Origin: Devosia sp. FJ2-5-3
Lineage (GTDB): Bacteria; Pseudomonadota; Alphaproteobacteria; Rhizobiales; Devosiaceae
Assembly (NCBI RefSeq): GCF_029201545.1
Contig: NZ_CP104007.1
Location: 1,832,501 to 1,896,500 of the forward strand
Reading direction: 5' to 3'
Length of the DNA stretch: 64,000 bases
Position 1 is the stretch's first letter. Every line of letters starts with the position of its first letter. Shown here one piece after another: positions 43,176 to 50,306 of the stretch. Under the pieces are notes generated by a model, which was given only the letters and a program-made list of their open reading frames with translations, searched no databases and was not told the DNA's origin. The translations under genes and the position numbers were made by a program.

Positions 43176-43331
43176 ATGGCACGCAAACCCAACTACGACT
43201 TCGAGCGCAGAGAGCGCGAGCGGCTCAAGAAGCAAAAGAACGAGGAGCGCGCCCGGGCAAAAGTGGCACCTGCGGCGGACGACGATGTCGCCAGCGATGC
43301 AGCCGATCAGCCCCCCGGCGAGGAAGGCTAG
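43176..43331 (+). CDS. Small basic/acidic conserved hypothetical protein
   Basis: A 51-residue frame starting MARKPNYDFERRERERLKKQ, with a highly charged helical N-terminal half and an acidic Asp/Ala/Glu tail. Similar short MARKPNY-starting proteins are annotated in many alphaproteobacteria (from general knowledge). It has no hydrophobic segment and may be a nucleic-acid- or ribosome-associated protein, which is speculative. The ribosome-binding site is weak (GAGGC, 5 bases before the ATG). It ends 62 bases upstream of rsgA and may be co-transcribed with it. Confidence 0.7.
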   Translation: MARKPNYDFERRERERLKKQKNEERARAKVAPAADDDVASDAADQPPGEEG

Positions 43332-43393
43332 GTGCGTTTCCGCGGCAGTCGTGCATATGGGGCGCTCGAGCATGGTCTCTGGAGGTCGGAGTG

Positions 43394-44380
43394 ATGGCGT
43401 TTCCGATAGACCAGTCCTTTGAGCGACTGCGGCCCCTCGGTTGGCAGAGCTTTTTCCAGGAGCAGTTGAGCGAGGATGATCTCGCGCTGTCCCCCCTGCG
43501 TATCGACGCTGTCCACCGGGCGCGGATGACGGCACTGTCCGGTCAGGAACAAGTCGAAGTCGGGCTGCCGCCGCGCTCGGATACGTCCGAATATGCGGTC
43601 GGCGATTGGGTGCTGGCGGATCCGCTTACGCGCGTGCTGTCGCGCCGGCTGGAGAGGAAGGCCCTGCTCCAGCGTCCCGGAGATGGGCAAAGGCCGACAC
43701 AGCTCGTGGCCGCGAATGTCGACACCCTGTTTATCGTGGGGTCTTGCAATGCCGACTTCAACCTGGCCCGCCTCGAGCGCTATCTGGCATTCGCCAACGA
43801 TGCCGGCACCGAGCCCGTCGTCGTCTTGACCAAAGCCGATATGGCGGACGGCGCGCAGGAGTATCAACGACAGGCCGCCGCCCTGCAGCGGGGGCTGGCC
43901 GTGGTGACCATCAATGCGCGCTCGGAAGAGGCGGTGGACACCCTCAAGCCATGGTGCGGGGCAGGGGCGACCGTTGCGCTGGTGGGATCGTCCGGCGTTG
44001 GCAAGTCGACACTGGTCAATACGTTGGTGGGCAAGGGCTGGCGGCAGCCGCAATTGACCGGGAGTGTTCGCGAGGGCGATTCCAAGGGGCGGCATACCAC
44101 GACGTCGCGCTCCCTCCACGCAATGACCGGTGGCGGCTGGGTGATCGATACGCCGGGGGTCAGAAGCCTGCATCTCAAAGATGTCGGCGAGGGTCTCGAC
44201 ATCCTTTTTGCCGAGATCACCGAGCTGACACCGCAGTGCAAGTTCCGCAATTGCACGCATGACCATGAACCCGGTTGCGCGGTTCTTGCTGCCGTCGCCA
44301 ACGGCAGTCTCGATCCCGACCGGCTGGACCGATGGCGCAAGCTTCAGGCCGAGAGCAATAGCGGCAAGCGCAGCCGCTGA
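43394..44380 (+). CDS. rsgA: Ribosome small-subunit-dependent GTPase A
   Basis: Circularly permuted GTPase that checks late maturation of the 30S ribosomal subunit. An OB-fold N-terminus is followed by the G4 motif TKAD (146-149), the P-loop GSSGVGKS (198-205), the KGRHTT switch segment and DTPG (252-255). The C-terminal zinc motif has C282, C287, H289 and C295 in CKFRNCTHDHEPGC. GGAGG at 43381-43385 fits the ATG at 43394 (or the GTG at 43391); the frame extends upstream over the small-protein gene but is not coding there. 328 residues is normal. Confidence 0.95.
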   Translation: MAFPIDQSFERLRPLGWQSFFQEQLSEDDLALSPLRIDAVHRARMTALSGQEQVEVGLPPRSDTSEYAVGDWVLADPLTRVLSRRLERKALLQRPGDGQRPTQLVAANVDTLFIVGSCNADFNLARLERYLAFANDAGTEPVVVLTKADMADGAQEYQRQAAALQRGLAVVTINARSEEAVDTLKPWCGAGATVALVGSSGVGKSTLVNTLVGKGWRQPQLTGSVREGDSKGRHTTTSRSLHAMTGGGWVIDTPGVRSLHLKDVGEGLDILFAEITELTPQCKFRNCTHDHEPGCAVLAAVANGSLDPDRLDRWRKLQAESNSGKRSR

Positions 44381-44397
44381 TTCTTCGCTCTCGGGGG

Positions 44398-45540
44398 TCA
44401 CCAAACCGGCAGTTTGAGCGACGAGGCCAAGGCAACGAGCTCGGCCTGACGGTGGCAACCGGTCTTGGCGAACACTTGCAGCAAATGAGTCTTTATCGTG
44501 CTCTGGGCCGCGCCGGTTTCGGCCGCGATTTGCCCGGGCGACACTCCTGCCGATATCCGTTCGAATACCCTAGCCTCTGCCGGCGTCAGATCAAACAGGG
44601 CCGCGATCTCGAGTTCGGGCCAAAGGGGAGATTGGCGGGATGGCGCAATGAAGATGGCCGCGTCGGCCGCGACGCTGACAGTTGGGCGCAATTGCCCCGA
44701 GCGGAGGGGCAGGACGTGAAAAACATGTGTTTCATCCCCCAGCCGCAAGGGAACGCCGAAGCCATTCGGTCCAAGCGATTTCTCATCCATCGCGGCCTTG
44801 GTCACGGCCCGCGAAAGCGCCGCGGTGGCCCCGGGGGACGGCACCGATAACCGGCCATTGATCGCAGTCACCGGCGCGCCCATGGAGAGCATCCGTCGAG
44901 CGACCTGATTGGCGTGAATGACCTTGAGGCTGGCATCGGTCATGACCACGCCCACGGACAACGCATCCACCACGCTCTGGAACATGTCCGACTTGATGGA
45001 GCCGATATCCAGCAAGCGCGATATCGCAACGGATCGCTGCAGATGGGGAAGCAAGAGGCGGGCGAGCGAGAGATCTCGCTCGGTAACCGGGCCGGCATCG
45101 CGATGGCGGCCGAACGCTATGGTGCCCATGGCGGCCCCATCGCGGGCAAGTCCCACCCCCATGACATCAATCATTCCGCGCGGTCGCGTCCACTCGACAT
45201 AGATGCGGCTGGCCTCGGTGAGCCCTTCCTTGTGCTTCTCGGACATCAGGGCAGGCTGGTTGGGGTCATAGGTGAGGAGCTTGCCAATCCCGCCCCACTG
45301 CTCCAGCGCCTCGGCGCCGTAGCCATGCAGCTTTTCGAGCCAATGCTGCTCGATGCCGGTGGTGTAAAGCAGCAGAATGTCGCCTGAGGGGTAGCTGCGC
45401 AGATTGAGCGCCGCGCTCTTGAAGTTCATCGCATCGCAAAGGGCCGCCAATGTCCGCGGCCACTCGTTGGGATCGATGGCGCAGTCATAGATCGATGCCA
45501 CCAGGTCCGACATTGCCTCCACGGCAATTGCTTGCTCCAT
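44398..45540 (-). CDS. LuxR-family transcriptional regulator (PAS-like N-terminus)
   Basis: 380-residue regulator. The C-terminal helix-turn-helix shows LTPAEARVFERISAG, AAETGAAQSTIKTHLLQVFAKTG and RQAELVAL. A middle PAS-like region (SVGVVMTDASLKVIHANQVARRML) precedes it. There is no receiver domain or acyl-homoserine-lactone pocket signature. It resembles the 22957-24051 protein in layout, so both may belong to one paralogous group. It converges on rsgA with 17 bases between them. A short perfect inverted repeat lies 43-60 bases upstream of its start. Confidence 0.88.
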   Translation of the reverse strand: MEQAIAVEAMSDLVASIYDCAIDPNEWPRTLAALCDAMNFKSAALNLRSYPSGDILLLYTTGIEQHWLEKLHGYGAEALEQWGGIGKLLTYDPNQPALMSEKHKEGLTEASRIYVEWTRPRGMIDVMGVGLARDGAAMGTIAFGRHRDAGPVTERDLSLARLLLPHLQRSVAISRLLDIGSIKSDMFQSVVDALSVGVVMTDASLKVIHANQVARRMLSMGAPVTAINGRLSVPSPGATAALSRAVTKAAMDEKSLGPNGFGVPLRLGDETHVFHVLPLRSGQLRPTVSVAADAAIFIAPSRQSPLWPELEIAALFDLTPAEARVFERISAGVSPGQIAAETGAAQSTIKTHLLQVFAKTGCHRQAELVALASSLKLPVW

Positions 45541-45582
45541 TCCGTCCTCCGGAGCTCACAGAACTTGAATTCATTCGAGGAG

Positions 45583-45600
45583 CTCCACCAAACGGTGGAG
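45583..45600. promoter_or_regulatory. Inverted repeat upstream of the LuxR gene
   Basis: CTCCACC-AAAC-GGTGGAG is a perfect 7-base-pair inverted repeat in the 161-base divergent gap between the LuxR gene and the small-protein gene at 45702. It may be a LuxR-type operator. Confidence 0.4.
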
Positions 45601-45701
45601 GTGTCATAGCGCCCAGGGTGATCCACTTGAGAACGCCAACCAGTGACAGGCAACAACGCTACTCACTCAGAGTTCGGCGCTTTCGCAATGGAGAGGGTAT
45701 C

Positions 45702-45959
45702 ATGGACTACTCTTTACTTCTAGCGTACGGCCTGGCCGTCGATCTCGACGGCTTTCGCGGTAGTGGTGACCTTGACGGGCTGAGCGACCGCATGCTGTGG
45801 GATATCGGCTACAAGCGTGTCGGCGGTCGCGTGGTCGAGGATGTAGCGCCGTTCGACGAACCTGTCGTTGAGCAGCGCAGCCGGTCGTGGTCGTGGTTGA
45901 TGTTTGGGCGAAACCTGTTCGCGCACAAGGTTTCGAGCCCTCCCGCGAAACTCGCCTGA
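45702..45959 (+). CDS. DUF1127-like small protein
   Basis: 85 residues. GDLDGLSDRMLWDIGYKR resembles the LSDRxLxDIGxxR core of DUF1127 (YjiS-like) proteins, which are common in alphaproteobacteria and in some species bind RNA or take part in phosphate and stress metabolism. A strong GAGAGGG ribosome-binding site is 4 bases before the ATG at 45702; the longer frame from 45450 would run through the LuxR promoter. It lacks the arginine-rich N-terminal helix of canonical members and has an extended C-terminal tail. A terminator follows at 45989. Confidence 0.65.
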   Translation: MDYSLLLAYGLAVDLDGFRGSGDLDGLSDRMLWDIGYKRVGGRVVEDVAPFDEPVVEQRSRSWSWLMFGRNLFAHKVSSPPAKLA

Positions 45960-45988
45960 CAAGAACCGGCCTTTGCCCCGGACATTGT

Positions 45989-46025
45989 GGGCCCCCTCCC
46001 TGCCATGGAAGGGAGGCGGCCCTTT
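45989..46025 (+). terminator. Stem-loop terminator candidate
   Basis: GGGCC/GGCCC and CCTCCCT/AGGGAGG stack into a 12-base-pair stem with one unpaired C on each side and an 8-base loop. A short TTT follows. It lies 30 bases after the small-protein stop and before the convergent kinase gene. Confidence 0.55.
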
Positions 46026-46132
46026 GCCACAGCACGCCGGAGCGATCTCGAGCTGCCTTTGCGTCTTGAGCAGAGGCACTATTCGTGGTGATCAGAAATG
46101 CACCGGTGACCGACCAGAGCCAGGGGCCGCGA

Positions 46133-48499
46133 CTATTGCGTGACCAACTGGAACCAGGTGTCCAGGAACCGCGTGCGTTTCATGGCGTCGAGATAGACCA
46201 GGAGTTCGGGTCCAAGCTCGACACGCTGCAGATTGGTGGGCGTTGCGTCCGATAGTTGTCCCACAAGGGCTCTTTGGCCATCTGGACCAAGGAGTGCGTC
46301 GATGGCGATGCCCGCCAAATCGGGGCGCTTGGCCGTCGCGGGAATGAGCGCCACCCAGGGCAGGGCGAGTGCATAATCAGCCGGGATGACGATCTTTATG
46401 GTCGGATCGGCTTCAGAGTAGACGCGGGCCACCGAGAGCGGGACATTGTAGGCAAGGTCGATCTTGCCCTCACGCAGCGCGACCAGCATTTCGTCGGGTG
46501 TGTCGTAGATGCGGGCGGCCGCTGCGCCAAACGCCCGCGCCACGCGCCAGAACAGGGGCGAGCGCAGGGAATCCTGTGCGGCCAATGTGTAGCTCAACTC
46601 GTCTATGCCGATATTGACCAGCCCGGCCCGCATCGACAGGCGCTCGGCATTGGTTTCGAGCAAGCGCGCCAGTGCGAGGCGGCTTTGCGGGATCTCGGTG
46701 GCGGTGAACGCGTCGCTTCGGAACACGAACACCGCCGGCTCCGAAGCGATGGCGAAGACCTCATTGCGCCAATGCGACACCTCTGCGGAACCGGGATCGC
46801 TCTGGGGGTAATTCGGGTAACCGTGCCCTTCATTGGCCAGCCACACCGCCATGTCCGGCGCCGGCAGGATCACGAGGTCGGGCGCCGGCTGGGCGCCGGT
46901 CTGAATGCGTGACGCGATCTGGCGCGGACGCGCCTGAACATAGTCAGCGCTCAGCCCTGTCCTCGACAGCAGATCGAGCGCCGCCGACATGCGGGAGGGC
47001 TCGACCGGTCCCATGATTTCGATCCGCGATGCACTCTGGGCCCAAGTGGGGTGTGGCTGCAGACCCATGCCGAACACCAGAGGCGCAAGCAGGAGCGTCA
47101 GCCCCAGCGCTGCCCGATTTGGTGATGGCTTGCGCGGTAGTGTGGCCGTCACGACCAGGCCACCACCGGGCCGGTCCTTGAGTGAAATCGTGCCATGGGA
47201 CGCGCGGATCACGGCGTCGACGATGGCGAGGCCAAGGCCCGATCCTGGCCCGAACTCGTCGCCGCGCACGAAACGCTCGAAGACGCGCGTCCGCATTTCA
47301 GGGGGGATGCCCGGCCCGCGATCGGCAATTACGAGGTCAACACTGGATCTGTGGCGCACGAGGCTCACCTCCACCGGCCCCTGGCTGTGGACGAGGGCAT
47401 TCTCGATGAGATTGCGCACCATTTCGCGGGCGGCCACCGGGTCACACTCCACGAGTACGCGCTGATCGGGCAGATCAGAGGTTATCCGCATGGCGAGAGC
47501 GTCGTCCCTCGCCTCGAGGCGATCGACGGCCTCCCGCACCAGCGCCACGAAATCCACGGGTTCGCTGGCCTGTGTTTCCAGCCGGTGCAGCACGGTGGCG
47601 TCGCTCAGCAACTGGTTGGCCAGCACTGTGGCGCCCACTGCATTGGCATGGATGCGCTCGATCCGGTCGCGCAATGGACCGGCGGGGGCCTCCTCCACAG
47701 CGATTTGGGCGAGCGCACGAAGCGCCGTGAGGGGCGTGCGCAATTGATGGGCCGCATCGGCGGTGACCCGCTTCAGGCCGGTCAGCGCTGAATCCAGCCG
47801 CTCCATGAATTCATTGAGCGTGGACACCAGGGCCTGCGCTTCGCGTGGCACGGCGCCGGTGATGGGGCCAAGATCGGACGGTGCTCGCCGACGGATCGCC
47901 CTTTCCACCGCACGCAATGGCACGAAGGCCTGGCGAACACTGAGGCCGATGAGCAGGAAAGCCAGAGTGGCGACGGCGATCGCGGGGAAGACGGCGTTGA
48001 ATGTCAGCTGGCGCGAGAGTTCCTCGCGCGCTTCGCGGGTTTCACCCACCACTATGTCCACCCAGCCGCCTTCGAGGCCACCCATTCCGGCGTGGTAGCG
48101 GGCGACTGACGCAATGCGGACCGGTGCGCCACGATAGGTGCTGTCCACCAGTCGCATGTCCGGGCCGACTGCCGGCGGCAGGTCTAGCCCGAGGAGGGGC
48201 GAGCCGGTGACAACCGAGCCATCGGGGGCAGCGATCTTGTAGAAGATGCGATTGAGCTTCGAGGTCCCAAGGATGGCAAAGGCCGCGTAGGGAATGTCGA
48301 CGGCAAATTGGCCGCCATCCTGGATTTCGATCGTATCGGCAATCGACAGCGCCGCGGCGCTGAGAACACGGTCAAAGGCCTCGTCGGCGGCCCGTTGGCC
48401 GAGATGTTGCGCCATCGCGAAGAGGACCAGCCCGATTAACGAGAACAACAGGGCGGCGCTGATGAGGATGCGCTGCTGGATAGACGCCGTGTGGCTCAT
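46133..48499 (-). CDS. Sensor histidine kinase with C-terminal periplasmic binding-protein domain
   Basis: 788 residues, far longer than the usual ~450 of TctE-type kinases. In order: TM1 (11-30), a periplasmic sensor region, TM2 (about 169-189), HAMP-like linker, H-box AAHQLRTPL with His251, N-box NLIENAL (363-369), G1 DRGPGIP, G2 GSGLGLAIV, then a third hydrophobic segment (464-480). That segment is followed by a signal-peptidase-like TWAQSA and a roughly 300-residue family-1 solute-binding domain (LVILPAPDMAVWL, VNIGIDELSYTL, LREGKIDLAYNV, GPDGQRALVGQL). The gene overlaps the response regulator by 4 bases. The C-terminal domain should lie in the periplasm and resembles the binding protein encoded at 53360. 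Assembly error seems unlikely, since the frame is open and codon use is even throughout. Confidence 0.93.
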   Translation of the reverse strand: MSHTASIQQRILISAALLFSLIGLVLFAMAQHLGQRAADEAFDRVLSAAALSIADTIEIQDGGQFAVDIPYAAFAILGTSKLNRIFYKIAAPDGSVVTGSPLLGLDLPPAVGPDMRLVDSTYRGAPVRIASVARYHAGMGGLEGGWVDIVVGETREAREELSRQLTFNAVFPAIAVATLAFLLIGLSVRQAFVPLRAVERAIRRRAPSDLGPITGAVPREAQALVSTLNEFMERLDSALTGLKRVTADAAHQLRTPLTALRALAQIAVEEAPAGPLRDRIERIHANAVGATVLANQLLSDATVLHRLETQASEPVDFVALVREAVDRLEARDDALAMRITSDLPDQRVLVECDPVAAREMVRNLIENALVHSQGPVEVSLVRHRSSVDLVIADRGPGIPPEMRTRVFERFVRGDEFGPGSGLGLAIVDAVIRASHGTISLKDRPGGGLVVTATLPRKPSPNRAALGLTLLLAPLVFGMGLQPHPTWAQSASRIEIMGPVEPSRMSAALDLLSRTGLSADYVQARPRQIASRIQTGAQPAPDLVILPAPDMAVWLANEGHGYPNYPQSDPGSAEVSHWRNEVFAIASEPAVFVFRSDAFTATEIPQSRLALARLLETNAERLSMRAGLVNIGIDELSYTLAAQDSLRSPLFWRVARAFGAAAARIYDTPDEMLVALREGKIDLAYNVPLSVARVYSEADPTIKIVIPADYALALPWVALIPATAKRPDLAGIAIDALLGPDGQRALVGQLSDATPTNLQRVELGPELLVYLDAMKRTRFLDTWFQLVTQ

Positions 48500-49182
48500 C
48501 GGGGCGTCGCAGGCGTCGTTGCAAGCCCGATCTGGTAGCCGACCCCACGCTGGGTGACGATTTCGATGCCGCTATCTTCCAGCTTTCGCCTGAGGCGCGA
48601 CACCAATAGCTCGATGGCATTGGGTGAGCCCTGATCGTCGTGACCGAACAGGCGCAGCACAAGCTGCTCCTTGCTGACCGGATTGCCGAAATTGGCGACC
48701 AGCAGTTCCAGCAGTTCGAATTCCCGCTTGCCGAGATCGACCGGCTGGCCATCGAGCGAAGCGGCGCGGGCACCCAGATCGACCCGCAACGGGCCATGCA
48801 CGTTGATCGACTGGCTGACCCCGTTCCTGCGTCGGATCACAGCGCGAATTCGGGCCGTCAATTCGAGCAGATCGAACGGCTTTACCAGGTAATCGTCAGC
48901 GCCGAGGTCGAGCAGGCTGACCTTGTCGGCGACCTGATTGCGGGCCGTAATGACGAGCACGGGGGTCGGCGTCCTGGCCTCGCGCATGGATTGCAGGATG
49001 GCGAAACCATCCTTGCCCGGAAGGTTGATATCGAGCACGACAAGGTCATAGCTGCCGCTCACAGCGAAGTCCTCGCCGCTCAAGCCATCGCTGGCGCGGT
49101 CGACCTTGTAGCCTTCGCGGGCGAGCTTGGCCGCGATAGCGTCGCCAATGTCGCGGGAGTCTTCGATAAGGAGGATGCGCAT
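48496..49182 (-). CDS. OmpR-family response regulator
   Basis: 228-residue DNA-binding response regulator. The receiver has the acidic pair E7/D8 in LIEDSRD, the phosphorylated D51 in VVLDINLPG, T78 and K100 in DYLVKPFD. The winged-helix C-terminus shows the LGKREFELLELL and SRLRRKLEDSGIEIVTQRGVGYQIG segments. It resembles TctD-like regulators. It is translated just ahead of the kinase and divergently from the 49299 gene. A direct repeat at 49192-49209 fits OmpR/PhoB-class binding. Confidence 0.94.
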   Translation of the reverse strand: MRILLIEDSRDIGDAIAAKLAREGYKVDRASDGLSGEDFAVSGSYDLVVLDINLPGKDGFAILQSMREARTPTPVLVITARNQVADKVSLLDLGADDYLVKPFDLLELTARIRAVIRRRNGVSQSINVHGPLRVDLGARAASLDGQPVDLGKREFELLELLVANFGNPVSKEQLVLRLFGHDDQGSPNAIELLVSRLRRKLEDSGIEIVTQRGVGYQIGLATTPATPR

Positions 49183-49191
49183 TCTTGCGAA

Positions 49192-49209
49192 GTGACAGGA
49201 TTATGACAG
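49192..49209. promoter_or_regulatory. Pho-box-like direct repeat in the divergent region
   Basis: GTGACAGGATTATGACAG has two perfect TGACAG repeats with an 11-base period. Its reverse complement matches the E. coli Pho-box consensus CTGTCATAWAWCTGTCAY at 16 of 18 positions, with both CTGTCA halves intact. In that orientation it faces the response-regulator gene, only 10 bases from its ATG. It is 90 bases before the ATG of the binding-protein gene at 49299. Either PhoB or the local OmpR-type regulator could bind it. Confidence 0.6.
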
Positions 49210-49298
49210 CCAAAACAGAATATAGAATTGCTCGAAATCGGCAAGGTCGGAAATCACATCAAGATGATTCCGGCCCTGTCGCCGGAGGTATCTGCAAC

Positions 49299-50288
49299 AT
49301 GTTCTGGAAATTAACCTGCATTGCGGGAGGCGTATTATTGTCTTCTTCTGCAGTTCTGGCCGAAGAATGTCAGAAGACGCTCGAACTCTCTGCAGAATTC
49401 TGCGACAACAATTCAGATTTAGTTGCAGACCTTCCGCTGGACCAAGCAAAGTGGCGCACGCCCAAGACGCTGGTCTGGGCTTATACTCCCATCGAAGATC
49501 CAGCCGTCTATGCCAGCGTGTTCAAGCCGCTGACCAATCACCTGGAGCAATGTCTCGATCGCCAGGTGGTCTATTACCCGGTTCAGTCCAACACCGCTCA
49601 GATCGATGCGATGAAGACCGGGCGCCTGCATTTTGCCGGATTTGCTACCGGTCCCACGAGCGTTGCGGTCAATGAGGCCGGTGCAGTTCCTTTCGCGGGC
49701 AAGGGCGTGGGCGACGTGTTGCGCGGCTATGAATTGATCGCCGTTGTCGCCGCCGGCAGTCCCTATCAGCTTCTGGAAGACCTCAAGGGAAAACGCGTGG
49801 CCCATGTCTCGCCGTCTTCCAATTCGGGAAATCTTGCACCGCGCGCGCTTTTCCCCGCCGAGGGCCTCGAGCCGGGCATCGACTATGTGCCGGTGATGTC
49901 CGGCGGGCATGACAAGTCGATCCAGGGCGTTATTGCCGGTGACTATGAGATGGCCGCCGTCGCCTCCGATGTGCTGGAGCGGATGATCGAGCGCGGTCTC
50001 GTCCGGCGTGACGATATTCGCGTCATCTATACCAGCCCCACCTTTCCCACCTCGTCCTTTGCCCATGCGCATGATCTGGCACCCGAGCTGGCCGAGGCCC
50101 TGAAAGCGTGTTTCTTCAGCTTCCGCTTTACCGACGAAATGCGGGAGGAATTTCACGGTGACGAGCAATTCGTGCCGATTTCGTATGCGCGGGACTGGGC
50201 GGTCGTGAATGCCGTCGCGCGCCAATCGGCCGGGCCGGGCACCGTAGTCGATCCGCCCGAGGACGAGGGGCAAGCCGCCCCACACTAG
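49299..50288 (+). CDS. Phosphate/phosphite/phosphonate-type substrate-binding protein (PhnD family)
   Basis: Periplasmic receptor, 329 residues. The signal peptide MFWKLTCIAGGVLLSSSAVLA ends near Ala21. The mature part has PhnD-type segments: VWAYTPIEDPAVYASVFKPL, a DLKGKRVAHVSPSSNSGNLAPR loop (helix-capping Ser/Asn as used to bind oxyanions), and MSGGHDKSIQGVIAGDYEMAAV. GGAGGT at 49284-49289 fits the ATG at 49299; a longer frame from 49185 overlaps the promoter. No PhnC/PhnE genes accompany it, and the next genes encode a different transporter type. It may serve the two-component system or lend specificity to that transporter. Confidence 0.9.
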   Translation: MFWKLTCIAGGVLLSSSAVLAEECQKTLELSAEFCDNNSDLVADLPLDQAKWRTPKTLVWAYTPIEDPAVYASVFKPLTNHLEQCLDRQVVYYPVQSNTAQIDAMKTGRLHFAGFATGPTSVAVNEAGAVPFAGKGVGDVLRGYELIAVVAAGSPYQLLEDLKGKRVAHVSPSSNSGNLAPRALFPAEGLEPGIDYVPVMSGGHDKSIQGVIAGDYEMAAVASDVLERMIERGLVRRDDIRVIYTSPTFPTSSFAHAHDLAPELAEALKACFFSFRFTDEMREEFHGDEQFVPISYARDWAVVNAVARQSAGPGTVVDPPEDEGQAAPH

Positions 50289-50306
50289 CGCTCACTGAAC
50301 CCAGAA

